Made by a program: the position numbers and the translations under genes | Source: Aquanectria penicillioides | Lineage: Eukaryota > Ascomycota > Sordariomycetes > Hypocreales > Nectriaceae | Assembly (NCBI GenBank): GCA_003415625.1 | Contig: PYIU01000009.1 | Coordinates: 3,410,001-3,474,000, forward strand | Direction: 5' to 3' | Length of the DNA: 64,000 bases | Shown here: in pieces, positions 22,262-34,005 of the stretch | How positions within the stretch are numbered: position 1 is the stretch's first letter | Layout: each line of letters begins with the position of its first letter | Notes under the pieces: generated by a model | What the model saw: only the letters and a program-made list of their open reading frames with translations | Told to the model about the DNA's origin: nothing | The model's database searches: none

Positions 22262-22846
22262 ATGTCACAGACACCTGTAGACCTCTCGGGCGCTGAGCTC
22301 ACCCCCCAACAAAGCTACCTCAAGCATCTGGATACCCTTCGCGACATTATCTCTGATGACCATTTCGGCGGCGAGATGCCGACTCAAATCGTGGACCAGT
22401 GGGTCAAGGCGCTGGCGCCGGATAGCAAAATCCCGCTCCCGCCTACGGTAAAAGGTTTCTATGGGGGCAGCCTGAAGGCATCAATGCCAATTGAATTAGC
22501 TCGGGGCTCGTACAAGTACATCACGCACGAAACAGCTGATAAAGAGAAGGTTTACAAGTACGCCCGGCGGATGCTGATTGCTCTATCGATACTTGACTTG
22601 GACACTCTCGCCGAACAGGAACCGAACCTCGGCGGTCTGGCATTGTGGCACAAGACCCTGGCTCAAGTGCGTCTACCCGATAGTGTTGAGGGGCTCACAA
22701 AATCGCTGCTGCAGTATGAAAACTTGAGACCAAAGTCATACCTGTCGGATGACAAACTGCCACAACCAAATCGCCTTAAAATACGCCTGGCGACCATAGC
22801 GCGGGGTCTGGGACATGAGTCTGCTCTGAAGATGCTGATTCAGTGA
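22262..22846 (+). CDS. Hypothetical protein, 194 residues
   Basis: An intact, intron-free frame. I chose the ATG at 22262 (MSQTPVDLSGAELTPQQSYL) as start because it lies in a plausible leader and the frame begins there. The product looks soluble and mostly helical (QQSYLKHLDTLRDIISDD, EKVYKYARRMLIALSILDLD), with a Pro-rich turn (DSKIPLPPTVKGFYGG). There is no signal peptide, membrane span or known motif. Codon use and low stop density support a real gene. Function is unknown. Confidence 0.6.
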   Translation: MSQTPVDLSGAELTPQQSYLKHLDTLRDIISDDHFGGEMPTQIVDQWVKALAPDSKIPLPPTVKGFYGGSLKASMPIELARGSYKYITHETADKEKVYKYARRMLIALSILDLDTLAEQEPNLGGLALWHKTLAQVRLPDSVEGLTKSLLQYENLRPKSYLSDDKLPQPNRLKIRLATIARGLGHESALKMLIQ

Positions 22847-23669
22847 CACATAGGAGAAAGTGGATCAAGACCACATGAAAATTAGTAGAAAGCCTAAGTT
22901 TTCCACTCTTATCCTACCTGAGCAACGGAGGCTGTTTTCCATTCTGTGCACACACAGCATTAGTATGAAACGCTCTCCAGTTCCCAGTTTATCTTATATG
23001 ACTTCGTTTAATATCTGTTTCAAACGAGGAGCAGTCAATAACAGTAACTCTTTAGAGGCAGGTGTTCTCTTGCTTTATATCCTTGGGTTCCAACTTGCTC
23101 TCTCTCGCCCCTGTATCTCAGTAAATTGCAATCTCTCCACTTTAAACCAGCCTCCATCTTTTGATCAGCAATATTACTTCCCCTACTTAAGATAGTCAAT
23201 AAGCCGGGATTATCCAACTAGTAGACATCTTAATCGAGAATTGAGAAGAGCTATGGTAATAGAAAACCGCGAACAGTTGTTAAACACCGTCGTCAAATGA
23301 CTGTAAACTAATACCCTATACTAATCTTACCTTGACAAGAGTGGGAAGTTACAAGAGTCCAGTTGGAACTGATAGGCCGTGTTTGGTTCAACGATAAGAC
23401 TGGAGAGCTCTATTAGAAGATCAATTGTCCATTTCGCAAAAATCGCATTAGGATTGCTCCGAGCTTCGAAGAGAGCTCGAATTTACCAACTAATGTATTC
23501 GACCGGCATCATTCGTATCCATAGTGTAGTAATAATGTAGCGTAGACAGTAATTTCAAAATATCAAACTCAAACGGACTATTGCATTCTTAGGTGGCAAA
23601 CCTACAATCGTGGAAGGACGCGGGAAACTCGATATTCCCTGCGAAGCGGACTGAGCATAGAGCTGCAGT
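22847..23669. other. Intergenic, no gene seen
   Basis: Convergent 3' flanks of the hypothetical gene and of the isomerase gene. No supportable frame was seen. Confidence 0.5.
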
Positions 23670-24723
23670 CTACAATTTCTCATATATCGGAAGTTTGTTA
23701 CCCTTTCCTCTCATTGCCTGCAAGGATAATGGTACGTCCTTCGTATTTATAGCACTTCCATTCCAAACAGCCATGTAAGTGAGTCCTAAATGAATTTCAT
23801 AAGCTCAAATGTGCAAAGGCTTGATCTCGATTTAAAAATAGGGTACTCACCTGATGGAACGTCGTGATCACGGCACCAATCCAAAAAGTTCTTTGTTCCT
23901 TGGACCGCGAGGGGGCTTTTGCTGGCAATATGTGCCGCTTGTTCAGTGGCCTTCTGGATTGCCTCGGCCTTTCCAGGAACAACCTCGTTAACAAAGCCAA
24001 CCCGCAATGCTTCCTCGGCTCCAAATGCCCTGGCAGTGTAGCACACTTCTTTGACCCACGCATATGAGCCAACAATCTTTGGAAGGCGGGCCAGGGTTCC
24101 GACGTCACTTGCAATTCCAACATCGACTTCTTTGACGCTAAATTTAGAATCCGATGTACAAATTCTCAGGTCTGTGCAGGTCGCAATGTCGAGGGCAAGG
24201 CCAAAGCAAACGCCATGCAAGACGCAAATAACCGCTATTGATAGTTGATTTTGGTAGTCAGAATATGATATAGCTAGCACGGGGGTCATATTAGGCTTAC
24301 GCTTTTCACATCGTTCAATGCTTGTGAGGCACTCCTGGAACTGCAATGCCCATCTTCGCACTTTAAATGCTCGTCTAGCAGGATCTCTGAATTCCTCTGG
24401 TCGAGGATTGAATGCAGAGCCCTCTTCGGATGCTTTTTGGAGATCGAGACCGGTAGAAAATGATTTTTCTCCGGCTCCTGAGAACACGATGGCGCGTACG
24501 GATGGGTCATCGGCGAGACCATCAAATACCCTTTTCAGCTCGAGCCACATACTTTCGTCGCGGAACAATTCATAAGCGCCAATTTTCCATTATTCCCCGT
24601 ACTGAAAGAAGTCACTCACGGTTCAAAAAATGCATTTAATTTTTCGGATCGGTTGATTTCCACATGTCTAACATATTCGCATGGGGTAGTGATTTTGTAG
24701 TATTGAAAATCTTCCTCCTCCAT
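23670..24723 (-). CDS. Delta(3,5)-delta(2,4)-dienoyl-CoA isomerase (ECH1-like)
   Basis: Four exons on the minus strand (24723-24620, 24551-24301, 24234-23851, 23785-23670) with introns of 65-68 bp give 284 residues, from MEEEDFQYYKITTPCEYVR to a C-terminal YEKL. Crotonase-fold words are clear: VEINRSEKLNAFFEP, VRAIVFSGAGEKSFSTGLDL (oxyanion-hole segment), VICVLHGVCFGLALDIATC. The acidic residues that mark dienoyl-CoA isomerases are kept (TDLRIC, KEVDVGIASDVGTL). The enzyme shifts double bonds of 3,5-dienoyl-CoA during oxidation of unsaturated fatty acids in peroxisomes or mitochondria. The final EKL resembles but is not a standard PTS1 signal. Reading only the long central frame would miss the first and last exons. 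All motifs are intact. Confidence 0.9.
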
Positions 24724-25809
24724 CTTAAATTAAGCGGCAATCAAGATAAATATTTGCTCAGCTTTTTCAGTTTTTTTCGTTTGTTTTCTGTTGTAGTGAG
24801 ATTGCGAAATCCATCAATCTTGGTTGACAACAAAAAGGGGCAGATCTTACGTATATTTCCCGACGGCTTTTGATTTAGGCCGAACCAATCGGCCACAAGT
24901 GTGGTGTGGAGAATCAATGGGCCGAGGCTCTACGAACCGAAAATGCCGTGGCTAAACTGCGCTGCCTTACATATCTTAAAAGCCCTTTCCATATTCTACC
25001 AACAGTCAAACTGTTGCTTGTGATATGTAGGCTGAACAGCCACAACGAATACATTAGGTTTTTCATGAGAGATTGACCCCTCTTTTTCATCCTTGAGCTC
25101 CCAAGGAGAAAATGAGCCCGTCATTTAATGGGATACCTCCTCAAGGTAGCACTTAGATCATTTGCATACTTACCGGCATCGAGACATCCAAAGTGCAGTG
25201 TACCAAAACCGCCTGGGAGAAAAGGTTCTAGCCCTTCTACGCAAGGAATATATAAGTGAGGTTTCTCTGGCGAGACCAGCTAAATCTTCGCGTTAGCATC
25301 TGATTTCCTGATATTCTAATACGGTCAAATCCTGTGAAGAAAAAAAGGCTACAATCGTAAGATTATCGGTGGAAGCTGTTCGGTTTTTGGCAGTTTAGTA
25401 CCACACACAACCTAGGAAACCTGACATTTCATTCTTTGAAATTGGTAGAACGTATGTCATGAATGTGGCGAGTATTCTTAGTTGATTGAATACATTAAGA
25501 AACCACAACCAGTCTTACTCTTGACTATTGAGAACTAAATATGTATATGTGCATTAGAGGGAAAGAAAGCTATAATTGATAAAATGCTTGCAGGGGACCT
25601 TGGAGTCGAAAATTTGCTTACTAAAATGCCTACCAAACCAGTTGATACACCACAATTGTAAATGGGAATTCATACACCAATTGCTGAAAGTATCTCGAAA
25701 TCTATGCGATTACTTGAATTTCTGAATTTGATACATCAGTCTAACAATCCCCTGTTGACAAAGATATTATGTTGATATTCTAATCCCGTATTATGCCTTC
25801 AATAAGTAA
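24724..25809. other. Intergenic, no gene seen
   Basis: About 1.1 kb of AT-leaning sequence: promoter of the isomerase gene on one side, 3' flank of the membrane-protein gene on the other. No supportable frame was seen. Confidence 0.5.
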
Positions 25810-26969
25810 CTAGACAACGGTAAACTCAACTGTCTTCTTGATCCGATTCCCCTTGACGTCTAACTCTTCAAGATGAATAGAAGGTTCTTGTGATTCGGGT
25901 TTAAAAATGATCTCCTGTGAATCACTCCTATGCGTTTTACTAACGCCTGCATGGAATTCGACCACATGCTCGCTCCTCCCTGTAACAAATTCATCCTTTT
26001 GTGTGGATGTAAATTGTCTCGGTTGGCTTCCTGGCCCCGGTCGGCTTTGAGAGGATGGATATTTTTGGTCCGTGAAAACAAGCTTGGAGGCAAGAAGGTC
26101 AATGCTGTTGAATAAGTCGTCAGGTTTAAATAGTCAAGATCATACGAATTACAACAGCAACTTACTATAAAATAACCGGAAACATGCAGAGTAGAGCATA
26201 TGCAAATCGATCCAGTTGGCTGGCCAAGTTTTCCGCACTCTGGCCCGGAGTTTTTATAGAATGGGTTACAGCACGGAATACACCTTGTAAAGCTAGTAAC
26301 GCGACCCTGCCTTCGGTGCTTCGGCTCAAGTATCGAAAGAAACCGACATTAAGAGCGATCTGCACAGAGGAAGCCCTAGCGGAAGTGAATACGATGATAA
26401 GAAAGTATGCACCAGTGCACTCCAGAATGGCTATCAGCCCGAAGTAGGCAATATGGAGGTAGTTGATGACGTGCTGCAAATCTTCATCATGGTTCATGAT
26501 AGATCGCACCCTGAACACAGATATAACCACGCGAGTTGTGAGGATTCCGGCGATACCTGCCCAAAAGACGGATGCAAAGACCTTCCATCTGACGCCTCGA
26601 AGAACACGACTCAGGATGATATAGCTATAGAATAGCAAACCAGATTCTTGCATCTAAATGGCAGAAGTGTTAGTAGTGATGAAGCAAGTAGGGTAAGGTC
26701 CAGGGCAACTATACCACCCAGAATATGTCTGCAAAAACTGAAGAGACCGCCCGATTTATATCAGGGCGCGTTCCATAATTAGAATAGTAGCAAAGACCGT
26801 CAGCGATGGCCCCAGCTGCAGACGAGAGTATGGGGACTGCAGCCAGCTGCGTAAAGCTGGTGATACCGCAGACAAGAAGCCCAATGAACACATTGCATAA
26901 ACAGATCGTGCTAAGAATAGACCAGCTCAGTTCAAAGAAGACTGCTGACGCGTCTGCCGCCGTTGTCAT
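25810..26969 (-). CDS. Multi-span integral membrane protein, unknown function
   Basis: Three exons (26969-26715, 26653-26166, 26104-25810) with two 61-bp introns (GTATAG...TTTAG and GTAAGT...AACAG) give 345 residues from MTTAADASAVFFELSW to EFTVV. About seven hydrophobic spans are visible: ILSTICLCNVFIGLLVCGI, LAAVPILSSAAGAIADGL, GLLFYSYIILS, VFASVFWAGIAGILTTRVVI, HIAYFGLIAILECTGAYFLI, ALLALQGVFRAV and FAYALLCMFPVILYIDLLA. A polar, Ser/Gln-rich cytosolic tail of about 85 residues follows. The plan recalls fungal seven-span or Pth11/rhodopsin-like families, but no diagnostic motif (for example CFEM) is present, so the function stays unknown. The third exon, which carries the tail, is clear from frame and splice sites. 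Confidence 0.8.
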
Positions 26970-28801
26970 TGTTGATGAATGGGCGGCTGCAGAGCAGGGG
27001 CATGAAAAACGTTGCAGAGGAAAAAGCAAAGCACGAGCGCCTGCGAGTATTATATTCCAAGCGCTAAGGCAAGGGGGTTGATTCAAGGAGTTTTGCAGAT
27101 TAGGGTATTCTTGGTTAGGCCACAATCCAAAGTGGCTTTTTCGCCAGAGAATCTAGACCCCAAGTTCAACGCGAAATTCACACGACGGAAACCGGCAAGT
27201 GGGGTAATTATCTTCCCAATTTGCATGGACATCGCCAACCCGGAGAGCTGAAAAGGCCAATCCCTTCGTCCCCCACAAGCGAACCGCCGCCCTAAGGAAT
27301 TTGCCTAGTTCCCCAGCTGCCCCATAGCTCCTCCTCATTTGTTGGATGGACGACAAGCAGGTACGGACGGTAGGCTAACGACATGCTTAGCTGTGGGTTA
27401 GCCAATCGGATCGCTGCAGCAAAAACAGCCTATCCACCAGCCCAGTCAAGTGCCGTGGTGGAACCAGATGGCTTTGCTCGAGTCATTTCAAAAATGAAAA
27501 GAAGCTTACCCCTCGCTACGTACGTATTCGGGGTGATCTAAGGCACACCACAAGAGGAGGAGCCATTGACGACCATGAGTCAAAGGACGCTAAGCATGGA
27601 AGACCTGAATCAAGGCTCTGAACACGTGCTAGATGATTGAGAAAAAACTAGCCACTCAGTAGCAGTGGCGGCACACTATCCAAATAAACTTTCTCTGATA
27701 TGATGATATGATCTGAGCATTGCAAACTGGCTAGATTGCTAAGCAGCCCTTGTCGCGGTTGAGTCAGGGCAGAATGGCGCAAAGAATATAAGCACGGCTC
27801 GAACCGCTCATTTATAACTAGTCTTGAAATCGCGAAAAGTGCCTCTCTGCACCAAACCAAGTCCTGGTCAGGAGACGTACTATCGCCAAGGACCGGGCTG
27901 TCTCACATTTAGTTGCAAAATCCAGAAGGCCCATCGGAAAGTAGAGCCACCACGGATAAGTCACAGGCATTCCCACACGAGTCTTGATTCAAGACATGAA
28001 TCACAATTCCCAATGTGCCACGGCGCCCAAGTCGTTGGCGACACTAGTGTCATCGCATGAGTTGCTTTATTGTGCTATTCAACGCTCATGTCCCAATGTT
28101 TGAGCGTGTGGCGCCTTCAAGTGCCATGCACCAGCTTGAATATTCATCCTTCTGGTAACAATACGCAAGCTATCATCCAACACTCACTCATTAGTTGTAT
28201 TTGGCTGAAAACGATCACAGGAGACTGACTGTGTGAGTGAAGGCATCTCCATTTGAGCAGTTACCTCCTCTCTGGGACGATTCCCTTGACCCTATGAGAA
28301 AGGGGTTGCAAATAGACACCCACCCCCTTCAACTATCCTGCGTCATTTCATGCGAGAAGGTGGGTGGACATCGGGTTGACTGGCCGGGGTCTCATTATGG
28401 CGCGTGGCTTCAGGTTATATGGTTGTGTGGGATTGCAAGCCCTTGGCCGATAACCTGGCGACCGTGAAAATGCAAAATGCACTTAAGCTGAATCGGGCTG
28501 GCGCTTGAGCTAAGACATCGTGACAAATGGCGCATCAAATGCAAGACCCGAATAACCCCATACCATTTGGCACACTGGAGAAAACGAAAGAAATTGAAGG
28601 TAGGGATGGATTGAAATCTGATAAAATAGATGGTAGTTGATCAACAGGGATTTAAAACGCTTGGCCTCCGATCTGAACTCAACTGTGATCCTACGCTGCC
28701 TAGGGGTTTACTAACCGATCTTATTCTAGGGGCTTCTTCCCATATATAGAGCAGCTATTGCACTGTTAGCCCCGCTTTCAATGAATCTTCCAGGGCTATG
28801 C
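26970..28801. other. Intergenic, no supportable gene
   Basis: About 1.8 kb. Several frames of 60-80 codons occur, but none shows a domain or plausible splice extension. The right end is the 3' flank of the methyltransferase gene. Confidence 0.45.
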
Positions 28802-30147
28802 TTACACAGGCCAATATGCATGGATTTTCGGGTTGCCAAAATCCTTCCTAACATCGATAAGAAAAAGATCAACATCTTCCTTGCTCCAACCGTAGCCTCG
28901 AGTGAATGGTGCGATTGTAAGTGCCTCCAGGCCGTTCATTTCGTTTTCATAGTTCCATGCCCCAAGTTCCTTGAACTTTTGATCCTTTGGCCAAGTGTTT
29001 ATAGGCCATTTGAACCGGCGGTCAATGACTTCAGTGAAACCTACATCGGTCATAAGGGTTCTCAGATCGTTGAAATCCGGGAAGGGTCTACCCAGTTTTA
29101 CAAATGCCTCCTTAAGAAGCCTCCAGCATTTAGAGAGAGGATATTCTTCTGTTAGTGTCTCGTCATCGGATGATAGGGCAATGTCAACCTCTTGCAGTTC
29201 GATATAGCCGCCAGGAGCGAGGTTGCTAGTTGGGTCAGATCTATTGTCTTACAGCCAGAACGGCGAGATGGACTCACTCAAAGCATTTGCGGAGGTACTC
29301 TTTCCAGTCTCCAATGCTCATAGCCATCGCCCTGCTGTGGATATAGTCATAAGGTTTGGGATCGTTCCAATCCTCTTCCAAATCATCTATAATAAATCGA
29401 ACGTTTGGAGGGACACTATCCGTAAATTAGCTCAAATAAACGGGGATAGTGATAGCAAAAATTGTACAAGCTTGGTTGAATTGGCGAGAGATCGATACCG
29501 ACAACCTATTGTTTTGTGAGTGAACTAACCCCAGTTTCTCGAAATATGCTAGTGCACTTTACCTCAGCTTCTGGGTGTTCATCGGCATAATCTATCGCCC
29601 AAATTCCTGTCCCGGTACCAACATCGAGGACTCGTTTCATCTTGGAATTTGGGTCATTAGGCGGTGCTAGACCGAGTTTGTCATCGAAAGTAAGAAGAAA
29701 AAGATTATGTTGCAGATCTGATATTATTAGTAAGAAGACACAGGAACTGTCTTAAATGCTTCACCTAGTCTTTCATTTTCAATGTCATCATTTGGGAGAT
29801 TGTATTCTAGTATTATTAGTCGGAATTGTTACAGGTCAATATAGCTCACAACTGCAGCAACTCACTTCCGTCTTTGTATTGGTGATATGTTCTCCCATTC
29901 TCACGCCGGTAATCGATAATAGAGCTTGAAATACTCTGGGTTGACGAGGCTACGTCCTACTCTCGTTATAGAATTGGTCAGTTGTTTGGCTAATTGAGCA
30001 CAATTTTGGAGCAGTCATACGTCTCCGACCGAAGAGTCCCTATCGACGTCCTAAATTGACAGTCAGTGCATGACGAGTTGCAAATGGGGTAAGGTGGAAA
30101 ACATTATCGTCCGGAGTTACAACAGGACCAAGGTTCAGTAATGCCAT
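28802..30147 (-). CDS. LaeA-like class I SAM-dependent methyltransferase
   Basis: Eight exons on the minus strand: about 30147-30103 (3' limit uncertain), 30050-30021, 29956-29866, 29806-29765, 29717-29563, 29505-29468, 29415-29278 and 29225-28802. Together they give about 320 residues. The N-terminal signature SSIIDYRRENGRTYHQYKDG and the word YNLPNDDIENERLDLQHNLF are typical of the fungal LaeA-like (UMTA/TAM) group. SAM-binding motif I is VLDVGTGTGIWAID, followed by VVGIDLSPIQP, NLAPGGYIELQEVD and TLMTDVGFTEV. Such proteins are secondary-metabolism regulators or tailoring methyltransferases; most paralogues are uncharacterised. No biosynthetic core gene is near. The first donor site (GTTTTC after PDDN, or GTAACT after LGPV) is not settled; all later junctions keep frame and motif order. 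Confidence 0.88.
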
Positions 30148-30689
30148 TCTGAAGATGTGTCGCTCTGCTAAGTTTATTGCACTTTTCGCTACTGAGGGAG
30201 ATATTGTGCTCAGTTAAATAATCCTCTTACCCCTCATTAATGAGAGTCGTTTAACTTTATTGGGATCTGTCCCCTATCAATACGCTTTATGCGAGCCAAT
30301 CACAGCTAATTATAATTGCACGATATAGTGATGGCCTTATGTATGCATGCATCACAGTGTTTTTACAGGTCGATGTCCAGGGTGTGTCCGCTCACCGCAC
30401 ATTGGCAAGGTTGGCCATATCGACTTTAGGAGCTGGCCTACAAAGGCAGACAGCTGGCTAATAGTAATGCATATAGCTTCATTTGCCTATTACTATAGTC
30501 CAGTGGTAGCGGCCAATGAATATAGCTAGCAATAGTTTATAGAGATTAAAGGTCGATTACTTTATTGGTGGAAGGGGACACTGGCCAAAACACATACCCC
30601 ACCCAAAAGGGTATAGGGTAAGCAGATTCGGTGACGATCGAATAGTGTCACGCAGAATCACACAGTAGATGCATATGTAATGAGGTCTA
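30148..30689. other. Intergenic, promoter side of methyltransferase gene
   Basis: About 540 bp up to the retroelement fragment. No gene was seen. Confidence 0.5.
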
Positions 30690-31225
30690 TTAAAAGCCTT
30701 GTTTTCTACAAAGGGAATATTGTCTCAGAGCTCCCTTTTATCCGTGTTGAGCTTGCTCTAACCGGGTTCCATGCCCTATTGAGCTTACCCAAAATGGATC
30801 CAATGCTCGGGTCAAAAAACGGAGCTCCAAGCTGGCTGTGTGACAGCCACATGTGATGGATACGGCCTTCAACGATATCCTCGTTAGTTCCGTATCCCGC
30901 GACAAATAGCCTATCCAAGTAGCTGCAAATAACTTGAAAGAGTGTTAGAGCATCTGATCAAAAGCTCTAGAGTGTCCCTTAAAGAAAAGAAGGAAGGAAT
31001 ATAAAGCGGAAGGTTATAAATAAAGGAATGTCATAAAGGCTGCACCGGGACTTCAAAAGAGTCTAAATCTAAGGAATTTAGGATTTTAAAAATACAAATT
31101 GATTGGATAAAACTGCCTGTTTATTCCCTATGTCCCTGTGGTCCCTTTTATCTTCCTTGACCTCCTTGATGATAGGTTGATCTACATTTCCCTAGACCGC
31201 TAACTTATTATTTTGAAGAATGTAA
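30690..31225 (-). mobile_element. LTR-retroelement fragment: 5' LTR plus start of internal region
   Basis: Read on the minus strand, 31190-31035 matches the sequence after 63830 (GATAAAAGGGACC, AGGCAGTTTT, CGGTGCAGCC). That sequence behaves as the start of a 3' LTR in the AT-rich element at the window end. Next, 30918-30690 matches 61833-62050 (GCGGGATACGGAACTAACGA, CACAGCCAGCTTGGAGCTC, AGCTCAATAGGGCAT). LTR followed by internal start here, and internal start to 3' LTR there, fit one retroelement family. A candidate LTR end CTCTAACA lies near 30943. Only 0.5 kb of the element is left and no intact protein is coded. Confidence 0.65.
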
Positions 31226-31377
31226 GTGTAACAACGGTACGGCAGCGGCCGACCGGTGCGTTATATATGGATATGTGACACTCAGCAATCGCGGCGACTG
31301 CGATTACTGCTGGATCTTTTGCCGTAGCGGCGACTGGTCTATTGTGCAAGCCGGTATGTCACCCGTCTTTGTTACAA
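31226..31377 (+). repeat. Small MITE-like repeat R2, copy b
   Basis: The ends TGTAACAACGG and CTTTGTTACAA are inverted copies. It shares the inner words GACCGGTGCGTTATA, TGCTGGATCTTTTGCCGTAG and GGTATGTCACCCGTC with copy a, but has an extra ~45 bp (GATATGTGACACTCAGCAA) that copy c also has. It abuts the retroelement LTR fragment, as if inserted at its edge. Confidence 0.8.
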
Positions 31378-31421
31378 TAAGCTATTGGCCGCTTTTTAAA
31401 ACAAGTTTTTTAGGATCTTTA

Positions 31422-31505
31422 TGTAACGGTCTGGTCTAAACCTTACTATAGAGTAGTTAGATATAGAATACCCAGTAAAGTAAACCGTTAGGTTTATATT
31501 TCAAG
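31422..31505 (+). repeat. LTR-like repeat R3, copy a
   Basis: TGTAACGGTCTGGTCTAAACC through GTAAACCGTTAGGTTTA matches 53854-53945 with mostly C/T and G/A differences. The TG start and dispersed nature suggest a solo LTR edge or truncated LTR. Confidence 0.65.
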
Positions 31506-32003
31506 AGCATTAATGTGAAGAGATGGGGCGGCATGTGTTAAACCGAACTTGTCTTGTATTCCTGTTCTGTCTGCCTCCCTCCTCCATTTCTGCTTGAGGC
31601 TTCCAAGGAGGGGTAAGGCTGCGCTAGACTAGATTTGGCTAGATTGTGATCACATGACTTTCTTCCAATCAGTACGAGGCTCATTTGCTTAATTCGAGGT
31701 GCGAACTTGATGTATGCCCGTTTACATGATCCCTCGGGTTCAACAATAAGCCATAAATGCTTTTAGATCTTAATCTAGATGCAGAATAGCTGAAATAGCC
31801 TTAAATACACCATATACTAACCCAAAGGACCCTGACCCTAACCGCATAACGGATATCACTTCTCTTAACTCGCTTCTCTTATATTATCCTTGTTATACTA
31901 CATATATTATTTGAAGTTGTGGCTGTGCTTTATCCCAGTCTGTGTCAAGAAACATACACGGCTGGACTCTTTCTGCCACCCCATTTTTAGCTATCTCAAC
32001 CAT
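31506..32003. other. Intergenic, no gene seen
   Basis: About 500 bp between repeat fragments and the HET pseudogene 3' end. Nothing supportable was seen. Confidence 0.45.
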
Positions 32004-34005
32004 TTAAGTATGAATATAAGTTGTCTTAGATTCATCCTTGGTACTTTCTTTTCCAATGCTAATAAAGTGGAACTGACTCGGTTGTTTCATCCTCCAGCTT
32101 GAATTAACCGCCACTTTACTAATTTGTCTAAAGTTAAGCAAAGCCCCTTCTTTGTAAGGAAGTAGAACCGCATAGATCTGAACCTCATCCCATTCCGTAT
32201 CAGCAATTGGGGTAAGGGAAAGATCAAGTCTCGCAACTGTCGAGCTAGCGAGTATGGTATGGATGTATGGGCTGTCGTCGAGAATAGTCTGTTCTATCGA
32301 TGAGGGTAAATTGCAGACTGCAACAGATCCGACTCCGCTAATTTCCTCAATCGGCTGGAAAGTAGTCGCATCACGGTCTCCGGGGGCCCCCCTGGGGTTT
32401 TTTTCTGAAGAATGTGGCCATCGGTTGATACGCGTCGTTGAAAATTGTGGGCACAGCCACCCCGCCGGTAAAAGTCCATTGCGTCCAAGATACAGCATGT
32501 GTACCGTCCTGTATCCGCTGATTCCATCCTGCCCAGGTCCAACTTGGGAATTCTCTTCGTCGGTTGCCGGGGTCGTAGTAACCCATATTAAATAAGATTG
32601 CAATTGAAAAATAGCATGTTGGGATCCACCAGAAACATTCCGTTTCCAGCTTTGCACCGACGTAGGAAAGAACCCCATCAAATGCTGCCAGTGCAACATC
32701 TTGAAATTTTAGCTGCCTGGAAGTAAAGTCTTGTAAGAGGTTTAGATATTCACCAAATCGCTCAACATAAGTCTGGTTGAAAATATTCATATCGTCTTGG
32801 AAGGCATCCAATTCAGTTGCAATCATCCCGGTGCTTGGAAAATGCTCCAGATTAATATCCTCTAAAAAAACTGTCGCCACATTCCCAAAAGACTGGGTCA
32901 TCTGTGAATATCATGAGTCGTTTTGACAGAACCCGCTCCTGGAGCGTCCAAGCTCGGCTGTTCTACTTCGAAAACCTCACCGAATGAGGATTATCATTGG
33001 CGAATCCTGCAAGAACAAGCCCTTCAATATTTGCTGTGTATTGCTCGGAGCTTCGCTCACCAGCAAATGCTGGCAATCCGGCCCAACAATCTGTACCCGC
33101 CGCGGCAACAATAGTAAAGAAAGCTCCTCGATATATGTGGTGCATATTTCTAGAAAAATCTGTGCTCGAGCCTTCTTTAAAGCAGTGTCCGGGCACTTGT
33201 TTGATGCAGAGGGCGTCAACCCAAAGGAATGGCACCGCCAATTCCTGACACAACTGTATGGCATGTCTGATTGTTTTGGGGACGTCAGACCAGGTATTTG
33301 CAAGGCTGTTTGAGGACATGAGTCTCCCTTTTGTTTCGTCGGTGAGTTTCAGATGTTTGGAAGCCTCTCCCGAAACATAGCTCAAGGCCGCGTAGAGACA
33401 TTCTGTGGGAGCCTGAACGATACACTAATTGGTCACTTCAATAACTAAATCGGGGGTTCTAGCGGGCGGTTTGATTGGTGTACAATAAAATGCTCCGAGC
33501 AGCAGAGACTTAACCAGCCCTTCAACAATGTCATGTCTGTCTTATGGCCTATTCGGCGCCCCCAACCATAGCGATTCTCGTCTCCCAACGGTCCAGATTC
33601 GTCAGAGACAAGTCTCTGGATATTCAAAAAATGAATTAGTAATTTTGGATTGGGAGGTTAGTTTCTGTCGATGGGGGAGCTTGGCGAAATTTCTACCCAT
33701 GGAACGATCCTCCTTGTGAGTGGCTCAGTTTTGCAATCGATGCAATAGGCATCATTCAAAGTGAGGTCGAACGACATCGTTTCCGGGTCGCTGCTGGCAG
33801 ATCTTAGAGTTATTTTGTCTTGCTGGATTACTTGGAGAAGCAGGTGGCAAAATGGGCAGTCAGCGTTTTGACGCAGGCTGTCCAGCCGACGCGTATCAAT
33901 TTTCTTGGGGTATATTCCATACACAGATTCGAGCTCCCTCCTCTCCGTATCAAATATTTTCTCTAGGCGTAGCAACTTGCAGTGATGGCAAAGGATTCCG
34001 GCCAT
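32004..34005 (-). pseudogene. Second HET-domain protein, several lesions
   Basis: The minus strand starts intact with MAGILCHHCKLLRLEKIF and a Cys/His-rich N-terminus (CPFCHLLLQV). It runs through RLVSDESGPLGDENRYGWG into the HET domain: ECLYAALSYVSGEASKHL, TWSDVPKTIRHAIQLCQELA, FLWVDALCIKQVPGHCFK, MHHIYRGAFFTIVAAAG. An in-frame TAG near 32962 separates RFSK from NSRAWTLQERVLSKRLMIF. A T run near 32870 has the wrong length (frameshift before EDINLEHFPSTG). A G/C run near 32390 shifts the frame again before the C-terminal part (TEWDEVQIYAVLLPYKEG). A likely intron near 33655 has lost its GT donor. The HET domain controls incompatibility cell death. Most lesions are indels in homopolymers rather than RIP-type stops, unlike the HET remnant at 17.6 kb. 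Confidence 0.82.
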
